Assembly: GCF_004799755.1 (NCBI RefSeq)
Contig: NZ_SLUB01000007.1
Span: 1-64,000, forward strand
DNA from: Bacillus timonensis
Lineage (GTDB): Bacteria; Bacillota; Bacilli; Bacillales; Bacillaceae_L
DNA length: 64,000 nucleotides
Reading direction: 5' to 3'
Shown here: positions 8,005-15,713 of the stretch, in pieces
Position numbering within the stretch: position 1 is the first letter of the stretch
Layout: each line of letters starts with the position of its first letter
Notes under the pieces: model-generated
Database searches by the model: none
What the model was told of the DNA's origin: nothing
What the model saw: only the letters and a program-made list of their open reading frames with translations
Translations under genes and position numbers: made by a program

Positions 8005-8831
8005 TATAATACCTTGTTATTCCGTTCGAGCACTCGCAAAAGGTTGTGCTCGAATAGTGGCATTTCTTCTTCGGTAAGCTTTGATGCGTAGATCTTTTCA
8101 CTTTCGTTTTTTAGGGTTTGAAGTAGCAGCAGCATAACATTTTGTACTGTTAGGTTTGGGTCAATCAGTTCTGCTAAGGACGCCATCGTTTCCGGCTCCA
8201 CATCCGGATAAACAAATTTCGTCTCTGCCCCTTGAAGCCCCGCCTCGTAAAATTGGCGAATGATTTCCGCGCGCTCTGCTCCACTACCGGTTACTCCTAA
8301 ATAAATTTGCACAGCCACCCCATTACGAAGGCGGCGCTGGGAAATCCCTGCAAACTTTTTCCCATCGATACTTAAATCATAGCTTCCGGGACAATATGAA
8401 CCGACAACCTCACGTGCTACAATGTCGACTTCATATCCTTCGAGCATTTTTCGAATCAACTCAAGCATCGTATCGTAGCCACGGTTGATATCAATGCCTT
8501 TTTCTGTTTCAGGAAAGATAAGCGAAATGTTCAGGACTCCCTCATCAAGAACCACGGCTAGCCCACCGGAATTTCGTACGATCGCACGATAACCCAATGA
8601 CTCAAGAAGTTCAATCCCCTCCTCTAGAAAGGGGAGTTTCGTATCCTGAATCCCGAGCACAATGGTCTTATGGTGAACCCATGCACGTGCAGTAGCTGGT
8701 GAATCTCCTTTTCCTACAAATGAACAAAGCGTATCATCTATCGCAAAAGATTGTAATGCATCAAATTGATAGCCTAGGCTAGATTGATCTATAATCCGCC
8801 AGCTTGGCTGGTGTAAAAGACTTTCAGTCAT
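8004..8831 (-). CDS. lipL: Octanoyl-[GcvH]:protein N-octanoyltransferase
   Basis: The 275-residue protein belongs to the lipoate-protein ligase A fold. In the B. subtilis lipoate pathway LipL moves octanoyl groups from GcvH to the E2 subunits of oxo-acid dehydrogenases through a cysteine thioester. The substrate-binding [18 protein letters not shown] segment is at about 86-103, and a [20 protein letters not shown] segment places a cysteine at 147, close to the catalytic Cys150 of the B. subtilis enzyme. Gene order near pta and hemQ matches B. subtilis ywfL-pta-hemQ and favours LipL over LplJ or LipM. Here carD-like and marR genes have been placed between lipL and pta. Confidence 0.88.
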   Translation of the reverse strand: MTESLLHQPSWRIIDQSSLGYQFDALQSFAIDDTLCSFVGKGDSPATARAWVHHKTIVLGIQDTKLPFLEEGIELLESLGYRAIVRNSGGLAVVLDEGVLNISLIFPETEKGIDINRGYDTMLELIRKMLEGYEVDIVAREVVGSYCPGSYDLSIDGKKFAGISQRRLRNGVAVQIYLGVTGSGAERAEIIRQFYEAGLQGAETKFVYPDVEPETMASLAELIDPNLTVQNVMLLLLQTLKNESEKIYASKLTEEEMPLFEHNLLRVLERNNKVL

Positions 8832-8883
8832 ACGTCATACTCCTATTACATAAAAAGTACTTTTTATAATCGTAGATGAACCC

Positions 8884-8910
8884 TAAAAAACCAGGCATTG
8901 CCTGGTTTTA
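8884..8910 (-). terminator. Terminator of the carD-like gene
   Basis: AAACCAGGCA and TGCCTGGTTT form a tight hairpin followed by a T run on the minus strand, 19 bases after the stop of the carD-like gene. Confidence 0.75.
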
Positions 8911-8928
8911 ACATTCCCTATTTTACCG

Positions 8929-9468
8929 TTAATTGATGAAATTTGCTACCTCGTGATGGGAGGTCTTGCTCATTTTATGGGCGATCATCCGATTAATATC
9001 TTTCTCTACGGCCTTAACCGTCGTATCCAATGTAATGGCTAATTCTTTAAAGAGTATTTTTTGGATATGAAGAAGAAGTCGGCGGTCATGTTCAGATAAC
9101 TTCTTATCAATCATTTCAAATTCATATTTTTTACTCATTAATGTATTTAAAATACTCGAAATTTCTTTTCTGTCACCAGATGAAACTATTTCAGAATATG
9201 TTCTATGGCGTTCCGATCCATTGTCAATCCACTGAATTCCCGGTAGCTTAAATGAGTCCAAAATCTCTTCCGACTCACTTTTCCCAATGATTCCACGCAT
9301 TAAAATGCGGTCGTTATCTACTGGGTTTTGGATCGTTAAAGTGCTATCCTCAATTGGGCTCATAATATAATAGTTTCGAGTAACCCCAGAATATGTTTTT
9401 TCACATATATCATCTATTCGGCAAATTCCCATATTTGAATAAATCACCAGATCCCCAATGTTAAACAT
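8929..9468 (-). CDS. CarD/CdnL-type RNA polymerase-binding regulator
   Basis: I start it at ATG 9466-9468, 179 residues, because AGGAG lies eight bases upstream. A longer TTG reading from 9498 would run back through an operator. The N-terminus MFNIGDLVIYSNMGICRIDDI, with YYIMSPIEDSTLTIQNPVDND following, is the RNA-polymerase-interacting CarD_CdnL_TRCF domain. The C-terminal half is charged and helical, as in CdnL proteins. It is transcribed divergently from a marR gene, and its promoter overlaps palindromes shared with that gene. The family binds the polymerase beta subunit and stabilises or tunes open complexes, so this gene may change global initiation when derepressed. Confidence 0.85.
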   Translation of the reverse strand: MFNIGDLVIYSNMGICRIDDICEKTYSGVTRNYYIMSPIEDSTLTIQNPVDNDRILMRGIIGKSESEEILDSFKLPGIQWIDNGSERHRTYSEIVSSGDRKEISSILNTLMSKKYEFEMIDKKLSEHDRRLLLHIQKILFKELAITLDTTVKAVEKDINRMIAHKMSKTSHHEVANFIN

Positions 9469-9493
9469 GTACCATGCTCCTATCCAATGGATT

Positions 9494-9508
9494 GTCAACT
9501 TAGTTGAC
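9494..9508. promoter_or_regulatory. MarR-type operator copy 1
   Basis: GTCAACTTAGTTGAC is a palindrome of two 6-base arms around TTA. It lies between the carD-like promoter and its ribosome site, where a bound repressor would block initiation or elongation. Confidence 0.75.
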
Positions 9509-9515
9509 TATACTC

Positions 9516-9544
9516 ATCATACCCTATTTTGCACAAAATGTCAA
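9516..9544 (-). promoter_or_regulatory. SigA promoter of the carD-like gene
   Basis: On the minus strand TTGACA (9539-9544) and TATGAT (9516-9521) are separated by 17 bases. The -35 box lies inside operator copy 2. Confidence 0.75.
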
Positions 9545-9554
9545 CTTGGTTGAC
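9540..9554. promoter_or_regulatory. MarR-type operator copy 2
   Basis: GTCAACTTGGTTGAC differs from the other two copies by one central base and supplies the -35 element of the carD-like promoter. Confidence 0.75.
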
Positions 9555-9607
9555 ATTTGAGGATTTCATTAAGACTAAATTCGCTCACTCTTCTTATTCT
9601 GCACTTT

Positions 9608-9622
9608 GTCAACTTAGTTGAC
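9608..9622. promoter_or_regulatory. MarR-type operator copy 3
   Basis: GTCAACTTAGTTGAC, identical to copy 1 and flanked by TT/AA so that the full palindrome is 19 bases. It covers the -35 element of the marR promoter. Confidence 0.75.
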
Positions 9623-9646
9623 AACCTCAATCGTTTTATGTATAGT
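9618..9646 (+). promoter_or_regulatory. SigA promoter of the marR gene
   Basis: TTGACA (9618-9623) and TATAGT (9641-9646) have the ideal 17-base spacer. The -35 is part of operator copy 3, which implies autorepression. Confidence 0.75.
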
Positions 9647-9677
9647 AATGACGATTATAAAAACGGGAGTGGAATGT

Positions 9678-10106
9678 ATGGATCCTGTACTTCAACAATT
9701 AGATCTCATTGACCTTATAAGTGAGAGACATGGTCAACTTCGAGGCATTGCAGAAAAATTATGGAACGAGACTAGCGACTTCGCGATTTCAAATTCCGAA
9801 TGGTACATCATGTCGAGAATATATAAAAAGCAACCAACGATTGCATATGTATCAAAAAATGTAGACATCACAAGACAGGCTACCCATAAGTTTATAAAAA
9901 ACATGAAGGCGAAAGGGCTTGTTAACGTGATGGATGTCGAACACAACCGGAAGGAAAAATCAATCGAACTCACACCATTTGGTGAGGAATGCTACGAGAA
10001 AAATGAGTCTCTTAAAGCGAAGATTGAAAAGCAACTAGCAGAAAAAATCGGCGAAGATCAAATTGAACTTCTTAAAAATGTATTAAAAATGGACTGGGGA
10101 CTCTAA
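9678..10106 (+). CDS. MarR-family transcriptional regulator
   Basis: I start at ATG 9678, 142 residues, preceded by GGGAGTGG. The upstream TTG start would lie in the -35 box. The protein has the MarR winged-helix layout: a first dimerisation helix, a recognition region (about 50-80, SKNVDITRQATHKFIKNMKAKGLV) and a wing with DVEHNRKEKSIELTPFGEE. No cysteine pair suggests a thiol-based sensor. It probably represses itself and the divergent carD-like gene through the three GTCAAC/GTTGAC palindromes between them. The ligand is unknown. Confidence 0.87.
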   Translation: MDPVLQQLDLIDLISERHGQLRGIAEKLWNETSDFAISNSEWYIMSRIYKKQPTIAYVSKNVDITRQATHKFIKNMKAKGLVNVMDVEHNRKEKSIELTPFGEECYEKNESLKAKIEKQLAEKIGEDQIELLKNVLKMDWGL

Positions 10107-10138
10107 TATATTATTTTAAGAGCCCGGGATGAGGGTTT

Positions 10139-10208
10139 ACTGCCACTGTTTCTGAAATACTGCCACTAATTCAAAAAATACTGCCACTAATCCTAATTTA
10201 CTGCCACT
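10139..10208. repeat. Short tandem repeat with ACTGCCACT core, four copies
   Basis: ACTGCCACT occurs at 10139, 10159, 10180 and 10200, a 20-21 bp period with AT-rich variable fillers. It sits between the marR stop and the pta terminator and has no coding capacity. Confidence 0.85.
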
Positions 10209-10224
10209 CACTAAATACAACCGC

Positions 10225-10256
10225 AAAAAATGGCCATGTTCCCGACATGGCCATTT
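10225..10256 (-). terminator. pta terminator
   Basis: AAATGGCCATGT and ACATGGCCATTT form a 12-bp perfect stem with a short loop, followed on the minus strand by T6. Confidence 0.85.
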
Positions 10257-10263
10257 CTTATTC

Positions 10264-11235
10264 CTATAAAGCTTGTGCTGCTGTAATTAACGCAAGCTTA
10301 TACACATCTTCATCATTACATCCACGGGAAAGGTCGTTTACCGGCTGATTTAAGCCCTGTAAAATAGGACCTACTGCTTCAAAGTTTCCAAGGCGTTGGG
10401 CAATTTTGTACCCGATATTCCCCGCTTCAAGACTTGGGAAGACAAATACATTTGCGTCACCCTTAATCACAGAATCTGGTGCTTTTTTCTTCGCAACAGA
10501 TGGAACAAATGCCGCATCAAACTGGAATTCTCCATCCAATACCAATGTTGGATTCATTTCTTTTGCAATCTTAACTGCGTCTGCTACCTTTTCCGTTTCA
10601 GGAGATTTCGCAGATCCCTTTGTTGAGAAACTTAACATTGCCACTCTTGGCTCAATATCGAACATATCTGCTGTATTGGCACTCTCGATTGCGATTTCCG
10701 CTAAATCTTGGCTGTCTGGTGCAATATTGATCGCACAATCCGCAAAAACATATTTTTCATCTTCACGTACCATGATGAACACACCAGAAGTCTTTTTCAC
10801 ACCTTGTTTTGTTTTAATGATTTGAAGTGCAGGACGAACTGTATCTGCAGTAGAATGGGCCGCTCCACTTACAAGTCCGTGTGCCTTACCAGTGTACACA
10901 AGCATCGTTCCAAAGTAGTTCTCATCCTTAAGAATTTTACGTGCATCCTCTTCTGTTGCTTTTCCTTTACGTCTTTCCACAAATGAAGCAACAAGTTGAT
11001 CGAACTCTGGGTAAGATTGCGCATCATAGATTTCCACTCCATCAAGTGAAACGCCTATTTCTTTTGCTTTGCTTTCAACTGCAGATTTTTCACCTACAAC
11101 AACTGGTACAAGTACCTTTTCACTTGCTAAACGGCTTACTGCTGTTAAAATACGCTCATCTAGTCCTTCAGGAAACACAATTTTCATGTCCTTTCCTGAT
11201 ACCTTTTCTTTTAATTGAGTAAATAAATCGCTCAC
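10264..11235 (-). CDS. pta: Phosphate acetyltransferase
   Basis: The 323-residue protein matches the short Pta form of Bacillus, which converts acetyl-CoA and phosphate to acetyl phosphate and CoA in overflow metabolism. Visible family motifs are IVFPEGLDERILTAVSRL near the N-terminus, the MLVYTGKAHGLVSGAAHSTADTVRPALQ core (about 115-142) and the FVFPSLEAGNIGYKIAQRL and GPILQGLNQPVNDLSRG segments near the end. AGGAG lies just before the ATG. It is single-gene here, with its own terminator and divergent from hemQ. The 294-base gap between the two holds no gene. Confidence 0.95.
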   Translation of the reverse strand: MSDLFTQLKEKVSGKDMKIVFPEGLDERILTAVSRLASEKVLVPVVVGEKSAVESKAKEIGVSLDGVEIYDAQSYPEFDQLVASFVERRKGKATEEDARKILKDENYFGTMLVYTGKAHGLVSGAAHSTADTVRPALQIIKTKQGVKKTSGVFIMVREDEKYVFADCAINIAPDSQDLAEIAIESANTADMFDIEPRVAMLSFSTKGSAKSPETEKVADAVKIAKEMNPTLVLDGEFQFDAAFVPSVAKKKAPDSVIKGDANVFVFPSLEAGNIGYKIAQRLGNFEAVGPILQGLNQPVNDLSRGCNDEDVYKLALITAAQAL

Positions 11236-11459
11236 TTTTATTCCTCCTAAATTAGTGCATTCTCATGCATTTTATGTAAATGGGAATTGTACCCCTGCAA
11301 AACTGCCAACCATAAGGATACGGCTTTTTTCTCAAAATGAAAACTAAAAAGCTTTATAAATCCTGTGACAGTATTATGACATTATCTTCAATTTTCCCAA
11401 CTACCTTACAATTTACTCACTCATGCTTATGTTCACAAAATTGTTCCGAGTTTACTAAG

Positions 11460-11487
11460 TTGGCTATAGGGGAAACTATGATATAGT
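11460..11487 (+). promoter_or_regulatory. Candidate SigA promoter of hemQ
   Basis: TTGGCT (11460-11465) and TATAGT (11482-11487) have a 16-base spacer and stand about 40 bases before the hemQ start. The -35 is imperfect. Confidence 0.45.
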
Positions 11488-11529
11488 AGTGTTGAATACA
11501 TAATCAATGTAATACGAGGAGTGATAGTA

Positions 11530-12282
11530 ATGGCGGAAGCAGCACAAACGCTTGATGGCTGGTATTGCCTTCATGATTTCCGTTCGATTGATTGGACATC
11601 TTGGAAGACTCTTTCAAGTGACGAGCGCCAAGCAGCAATTCACGAATTTCTTGGTTTAGTGGAGAAGTGGAATAAGACACAAAGCGAAAGCCAAGGAAGT
11701 CATGCATTATACACAATTGTTGGTCAAAAAGCTGATTTCATGATGATGATCCTTCGTCCAACGATGGAAGAGTTGAATGAAATCGAAAACGAATTCAACA
11801 AAACAAAGCTTGCTGAATACACAATTCCTACTTATTCTTACGTATCCGTTGTTGAATTAAGTAACTATGTGGCAGGCGAAAGCAAAGAGGATCCATACCA
11901 AAATCCTTATGTACGCGGACGCTTATACCCAATTCTACCAAAAAACAAATATGTGTGCTTCTATCCAATGGACAAGCGCCGTGAGGGCAATGACAACTGG
12001 TACATGCTTTCAATGGAAGAGCGCAAGGAGCTTATGCGTAGCCACGGTATGATTGGCCGTCAGTATGCTGGAATCGTAAAACAAATCATCACTGGCTCTG
12101 TTGGCTTTGATGATTACGAATGGGGCGTAACCCTATTCTCCGACGATGTACTTCAATTCAAAAAGCTCGTTTATGAAATGCGTTTTGACGAAGTAAGTGC
12201 ACGCTATGGTGAATTCGGCGCATTCTTTGTAGGAAACATTTTAACCGAAGAAAAAGTTCCACAGTTTTTACACATTAACTAA
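11530..12282 (+). CDS. hemQ: Coproheme decarboxylase (heme-dependent peroxidase family)
   Basis: Starting at ATG 11530 (after GAGGAGTG) the protein has 250 residues. HemQ performs the last step of the coproporphyrin-dependent heme pathway of Gram-positive bacteria, decarboxylating two propionates of coproheme with peroxide. The catalytic tyrosine is visible as Y145 in CFYPMDKRR and the proximal histidine as H172 in [11 protein letters not shown]. These positions agree with the Geobacillus enzyme. In B. subtilis the gene (ywfI) also lies next to pta. It is monocistronic with a strong terminator downstream. Confidence 0.95.
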   Translation: MAEAAQTLDGWYCLHDFRSIDWTSWKTLSSDERQAAIHEFLGLVEKWNKTQSESQGSHALYTIVGQKADFMMMILRPTMEELNEIENEFNKTKLAEYTIPTYSYVSVVELSNYVAGESKEDPYQNPYVRGRLYPILPKNKYVCFYPMDKRREGNDNWYMLSMEERKELMRSHGMIGRQYAGIVKQIITGSVGFDDYEWGVTLFSDDVLQFKKLVYEMRFDEVSARYGEFGAFFVGNILTEEKVPQFLHIN

Positions 12283-12289
12283 GAAAAGT

Positions 12290-12402
12290 TCAAGGCGCCG
12301 TTTAACGGCGACAAGCATAAGCCGAGCGCTGACAGAAGGTGCATTCTACCTTCAGAAGCGATTGGCTTATGACCTCGAGCCGTTGGCGCATGGAACTAGA
12401 CA
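12290..12402 (-). repeat. Interspersed MITE-like element, copy A (about 113 bp)
   Basis: Read on the minus strand it begins ATTGTCTAGTTCCATGCGCC, passes through an AGCCAATCGCTT...GCACCTTCTGTCAGCGCT core and ends GGCGCCTTGAACTTTTC. The same ends and core occur in the element at 21818-22062 in the opposite orientation. It carries no gene. Confidence 0.75.
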
Positions 12403-12435
12403 ATAAAAAAAGAGAGGGCTTCCTCTCTTTTTTTT
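12403..12435 (+). terminator. hemQ terminator
   Basis: AAAGAGAGG and CCTCTCTTT form a hairpin followed by a run of T residues. Confidence 0.8.
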
Positions 12436-12447
12436 TCATCCATATTC

Positions 12448-12474
12448 ATAATCCTTTTTCCTCTCTCATACAAT
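12448..12474 (+). promoter_or_regulatory. Candidate SigE promoter of cwlJ-gerQ
   Basis: CATACAAT (12467-12474) matches the SigE -10 consensus and an ATA lies 16 bases upstream (12448-12450). The mother-cell SigE expression of cwlJ and gerQ in B. subtilis supports it. The distance to the start codon (about 147 bases) is long. Confidence 0.45.
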
Positions 12475-12621
12475 TCATTGATGAATCCACAAAACATATC
12501 CACCAGAAATCTAATAAAATATCCCAAAAACGAATCAAAAAGTAGGAACCCATTTTTCACCTTATCAATACGTTAATAAAGAGACTTTCGACATGTCTTC
12601 TTTTTTAAGTGAGGTGAAAAA

Positions 12622-13044
12622 ATGGCAGTCGTTGCGCACACGGAGGAAGATGTAAAGCTATTAGCAAGGCTGTTGCGTGCTGAGGCTGAAGGCGATGGCA
12701 GGCAAGGCATGCTCTTAGTAGGGAATGTTGGGGTAAACCGTACGAGATCTCGTTGTCTGGATTTTAAAGACATTACCACCATTCGAGAAATGGTCTTTCA
12801 AAGTCCCGGAGGCTTTGAAGCAACGCAAAAGGGCTATTTTTATCAGGCTGCTCGACCAACCGAGATCGCACTTGCTCGAAGGGTACTAAAGGGGGAAAGA
12901 TTTCACCCTGCCAGGTTTTCATTATGGTTTTTTCAACCATCAGGAAACTGTCCGGCACAATGGTATAACCAGTGGAACGTAGGACGGTATAAAGCACATT
13001 GCTTCTACCAACCTACTCAGGAGGATTGTCCTGACGTGTTTTAA
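12622..13044 (+). CDS. cwlJ: Spore cortex-lytic hydrolase CwlJ
   Basis: The 140-residue protein belongs to the SleB/CwlJ hydrolase_2 family, with LLARLLRAEAEGDGRQGMLLVGNVGVNR at the N-terminus holding the catalytic glutamate region and GYFYQAARPTEIALARRVL in the middle. It lacks a signal peptide and the SleB peptidoglycan-binding domain, as expected for CwlJ, which is made in the mother cell and placed in the spore coat. It degrades cortex during germination triggered by dipicolinate. The gene directly downstream is gerQ, needed for CwlJ localisation, so the pair forms the usual operon. Confidence 0.93.
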   Translation: MAVVAHTEEDVKLLARLLRAEAEGDGRQGMLLVGNVGVNRTRSRCLDFKDITTIREMVFQSPGGFEATQKGYFYQAARPTEIALARRVLKGERFHPARFSLWFFQPSGNCPAQWYNQWNVGRYKAHCFYQPTQEDCPDVF

Positions 13045-13096
13045 GGCAATTCCCCTTTTAGAAAGAAAAGAAAACATAATCTGAGGAGGGCTTACA

Positions 13097-13582
13097 TTGA
13101 GTAAAGACAATCAACAATCGCAAAATCCATATGAAGCTTACGGGTATATCCCTCAAAGCTATGGGCAGTATGGATTCTACATGGATCCACGCCAATTCGG
13201 ATATACGTATCCAACCCAACAGCAACAAGGGGGCTTTCAGGTACCGCAAATGCCATCACAATTCCCTACTGGTGGTGTAGCAGAAAATGTACCGGGTATG
13301 CTTCCACTTGAAGAATCCTATATCGAGAATATTCTGCGCCTAAACAAAGGAAAGCTTGCGACTGTTTACATGGGCTTTGATAACACGAACCAACAAAAGG
13401 TATTCAAAGGGCTTATTGAAGCGGCAGGACGCGACCACTTGATTTTAAGTGATCCACAAACAGGCATGCGCTATCTATTGTTAATGGTCTTCTTACAATA
13501 TATAACATTTGACGAAGAAATCGAGTATCAATATCCATTTGGCGGTGGAGGCCAAGGTCTTGTCTCTTACCCACCACGCTAA
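13097..13582 (+). CDS. gerQ: Spore coat protein GerQ
   Basis: The start is TTG 13097 after a strong GAGGAGGG, giving 161 residues. The N-terminal third is low-complexity and rich in Q, Y, P and G (about 1-60), followed by the conserved GerQ domain (ESYIENILRLNKGKLATVYM onward, about 75-150). B. subtilis GerQ (YwdL, 181 residues) is cross-linked into the coat by transglutaminase and is required for CwlJ to reach the coat. It lies 52 bases after cwlJ. The B. subtilis protein is slightly longer in the low-complexity part. Confidence 0.93.
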   Translation: MSKDNQQSQNPYEAYGYIPQSYGQYGFYMDPRQFGYTYPTQQQQGGFQVPQMPSQFPTGGVAENVPGMLPLEESYIENILRLNKGKLATVYMGFDNTNQQKVFKGLIEAAGRDHLILSDPQTGMRYLLLMVFLQYITFDEEIEYQYPFGGGGQGLVSYPPR

Positions 13583-13585
13583 AAA

Positions 13586-13614
13586 AGAAAGGAGTGTCCG
13601 CGGACGCTCCTTTT
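13586..13614 (+). terminator. cwlJ-gerQ terminator
   Basis: AAAGGAG-TGTCC and GGAC-GCTCCTTT pair around a CGCG turn and end in TTTT. Confidence 0.75.
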
Positions 13615-13621
13615 CGTATTA

Positions 13622-13654
13622 TTGTCTAGCTTCAGGCGCTTTGCGCTTTTCTCA
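13622..13654 (+). repeat. Minimal copy of the TTGTCTAG interspersed element
   Basis: ATTGTCTAGCTTCAGGCGC runs directly into TTTGCGCTTTTC. These are the two ends of the larger elements at 12290-12402 and 21818-22062 with the interior missing. Confidence 0.65.
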
Positions 13655-14026
13655 TTATAAATGTTTTACGGCAGCCACCATCAACAAAACCCAGCCTAGT
13701 AAAAAGGCTACGCCACCTAGTGGAGTGATGGCACCTAGTATTTTAATTCCAGATACACTCAATACATACAAGCTTCCTGAGAATAAAATAATTCCGACGA
13801 ACAAACTCCAACCTGCAGTTGTAATCAGGCTTACCTGTGAAAACTTGTCCGCTAAAAACGCTACAACAAATAAGCCTAGGGCATGAAACATTTGATATTG
13901 AACCGCTGTGTTCCATGTTTTTAAATATTTTTCTGTGATCTTACCTTCTAATCCATGCGCACCAAATGCACCAAGCGCAACCGCTAAAAATGCATGAATA
14001 GCTCCCAATATTAAAAATAGTTTCAT
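13655..14026 (-). CDS. DUF423 membrane protein (YwdK-like)
   Basis: The 123-residue protein has four hydrophobic helices and the family signature ALGAFGAHGLEGKI near the N-terminus, with LGAITPLGGVAFLLGWVLL at the C-terminus. No biochemical role is established for DUF423 proteins. Its place beside gerQ matches B. subtilis ywdK next to ywdL, which supports orthology. It is convergent with gerQ. Confidence 0.88.
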   Translation of the reverse strand: MKLFLILGAIHAFLAVALGAFGAHGLEGKITEKYLKTWNTAVQYQMFHALGLFVVAFLADKFSQVSLITTAGWSLFVGIILFSGSLYVLSVSGIKILGAITPLGGVAFLLGWVLLMVAAVKHL

Positions 14027-14107
14027 TTTCGTTCTCCATCCTTTTTTGAAAATTCCTATTTCATTTTAACATATTCATTATAAGATAGTAGTAAGAGGTG
14101 TTTTGTT

Positions 14108-14836
14108 ATGGACCTAGACATTTTACCCGTCGGAGACATGGCCTTACAGATTTTTTACAACAGCCCGGCTTCCAAAAACTTGCAGAGACAAATTCAGCAA
14201 ACAACTAAACAAATTGAAAAAATGAGGGTACAAGGAGTCGTCGAGCTTGTCCCAGCTTTTCAGTCTATCACGATTTACTATAATCCCATTCTCACTTCCT
14301 ATAAAAATCTTTCTGAGCAGGTTTCAGAGATTTGCAGAGGAATTTCTCCAATCGAGAATGCCTCTTTAGAAGAGGTAATCGTGATTCCAACCTGCTATGA
14401 TGGTGAGGACCTTGAGAATGTGGCTCTTAGCTCAGGGCTATCGACCGAAGAAGTCATATCCATACATAGCGGCGTCGACTATCTCGTTTATATGATTGGC
14501 TTTTTACCTGGCTTCCCTTATTTAAAGGGGCTTCCAAATAGGCTTGCAACACCGCGTCTATCACACCCTAGACTTAACGTTCCTAAAGGAGCAGTTGGCA
14601 TCGGTGGTGACCAAACTGGCATTTACCCTCTCGAATCACCAGGAGGGTGGAATCTTATTGGCAGAACGCCGGTACCACTATTTGACCCTAAAAAGAGCGA
14701 ACCTTTTTTACTGAAAGCAGGAGACTTTCTGCGTTTCACACCGATATCGGCTGAGGAATATCAGGAAATTGAAAATCGCGTAAACGAAAATCGATACAAC
14801 TTTATTCAGCAGAAGTCCCACACTTCTGCTAAATAA
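14108..14836 (+). CDS. pxpB: 5-oxoprolinase subunit B (KipI family)
   Basis: The 242-residue protein has the KipI/PxpB family motif YMIGFLPGFPYLKGLP (about 125-140), followed by LATPRLSHPRLNVPKGAVGIGG and the YPLESPGGWNLIGRTP segment. PxpB works with PxpA and PxpC in ATP-dependent opening of 5-oxoproline (pyroglutamate) to glutamate. In B. subtilis the protein also inhibits kinase KinA. The genes pxpB, pxpA and pxpC lie in order on the same strand. The RBS AGAGGTG precedes the ATG. Confidence 0.92.
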   Translation: MDLDILPVGDMALQIFYNSPASKNLQRQIQQTTKQIEKMRVQGVVELVPAFQSITIYYNPILTSYKNLSEQVSEICRGISPIENASLEEVIVIPTCYDGEDLENVALSSGLSTEEVISIHSGVDYLVYMIGFLPGFPYLKGLPNRLATPRLSHPRLNVPKGAVGIGGDQTGIYPLESPGGWNLIGRTPVPLFDPKKSEPFLLKAGDFLRFTPISAEEYQEIENRVNENRYNFIQQKSHTSAK

Positions 14837-14837
14837 A

Positions 14838-14944
14838 GTAAAGCCTCCGGCGGATGCCACGATTTTTCAAAGGAAATTTTTCGAGCAAGCCCGAAAAAAA
14901 TCGGGCGCAAATACGCCAAGGCGCATTTGATAGGTTGAGGTGAA
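14838..14944. repeat. Insert-like intergenic segment between pxpB and pxpA
   Basis: A 113-base gap interrupts an otherwise tight operon. It holds GCCTCCGGCGGATGCCAC, an inverted pair AGCCCGA/TCGGGC around an A run, and ACGCCAAGGCGCATTTG. The style is that of Bacillus intergenic repeats. I saw no second copy in the window, so the repeat status is inferred. Confidence 0.35.
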
Positions 14945-14949
14945 AAAAA

Positions 14950-15708
14950 TTGAAAACGATTGATTTGAATTGTGATTTAGGAGAAAGCTTTGGGGCTTAT
15001 AAAATCGGCAACGACGAGCAGGTATTACCACATATCTCAAGCGCCAATATCGCTTGTGGATTTCACGCTGGCGACCCGCATGTGATGAATCAAACCGTCC
15101 AGCTCGCAAAAAAACATGACGTTGCCATTGGTGCCCACCCTGGGTTTCAGGATCTTGCAGGATTCGGCAGGAGAGCCATGGCTGTTTCACCGTCTGACGT
15201 CTATGATCTCATGCTCTATCAAATCGGGGCTCTTTCTGCTTTTTGCCAGGTTCATGATGTGAAACTCACACATGTAAAGCCACATGGAGCCCTTTACAAC
15301 ATGGCTGCGGTCGATATTAACCTTGCTGAGGCCATCGCACAAGCCATCGCCAATCTTGACCCTACACTAGCTTTATATGGCCTTGCCGGCAGCAAACTAA
15401 TTGAAGCTGGGGAAAAATACGGATTAAATGCCGTTTCCGAAGTATTTGCGGACCGAACTTATCAACTTGATGGCACCTTAACACCAAGAACCGAGACAAA
15501 CGCCGTTCTTCATGATAGTAATGAAGCCATCAGACAGGTTCTGCAAATGGTGAAAGAACAAACCGTCCAAACGATCACTGGCGAAGTCATTTCCATCAAA
15601 GCAGACTCGATTTGTGTTCACGGTGACAACTCCCACGCCCTCCAATTTGTACAACAATTACGGCATGCATTAACCAATGAATGCATCACAATTAAGGCAA
15701 TCAGGTGA
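14950..15708 (+). CDS. pxpA: 5-oxoprolinase subunit A (LamB/YcsF family)
   Basis: The start is TTG 14950 after GAGGTG. The 252-residue protein has the family N-terminus IDLNCDLGESFGAYKIGND, the SANIACGFHAGDPHVM motif, IGAHPGFQDLAGFGRR and VKPHGALYN, which hold the conserved Asp, His and Glu residues. It forms the 5-oxoprolinase complex with PxpB and PxpC. The stop overlaps the ribosome site of pxpC. Confidence 0.93.
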   Translation: MKTIDLNCDLGESFGAYKIGNDEQVLPHISSANIACGFHAGDPHVMNQTVQLAKKHDVAIGAHPGFQDLAGFGRRAMAVSPSDVYDLMLYQIGALSAFCQVHDVKLTHVKPHGALYNMAAVDINLAEAIAQAIANLDPTLALYGLAGSKLIEAGEKYGLNAVSEVFADRTYQLDGTLTPRTETNAVLHDSNEAIRQVLQMVKEQTVQTITGEVISIKADSICVHGDNSHALQFVQQLRHALTNECITIKAIR

Positions 15709-15713
15709 TTAAT

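Noticed and set aside
9469-9498. Longer carD-like reading from TTG 9498
   Set aside because: It would run from inside an operator and past the AGGAG site that serves ATG 9468; the CarD domain begins at MFNIGD.
9618-9677. Longer marR reading from TTG 9618
   Set aside because: The TTG is the -35 box of the predicted promoter; ATG 9678 has a proper ribosome site.
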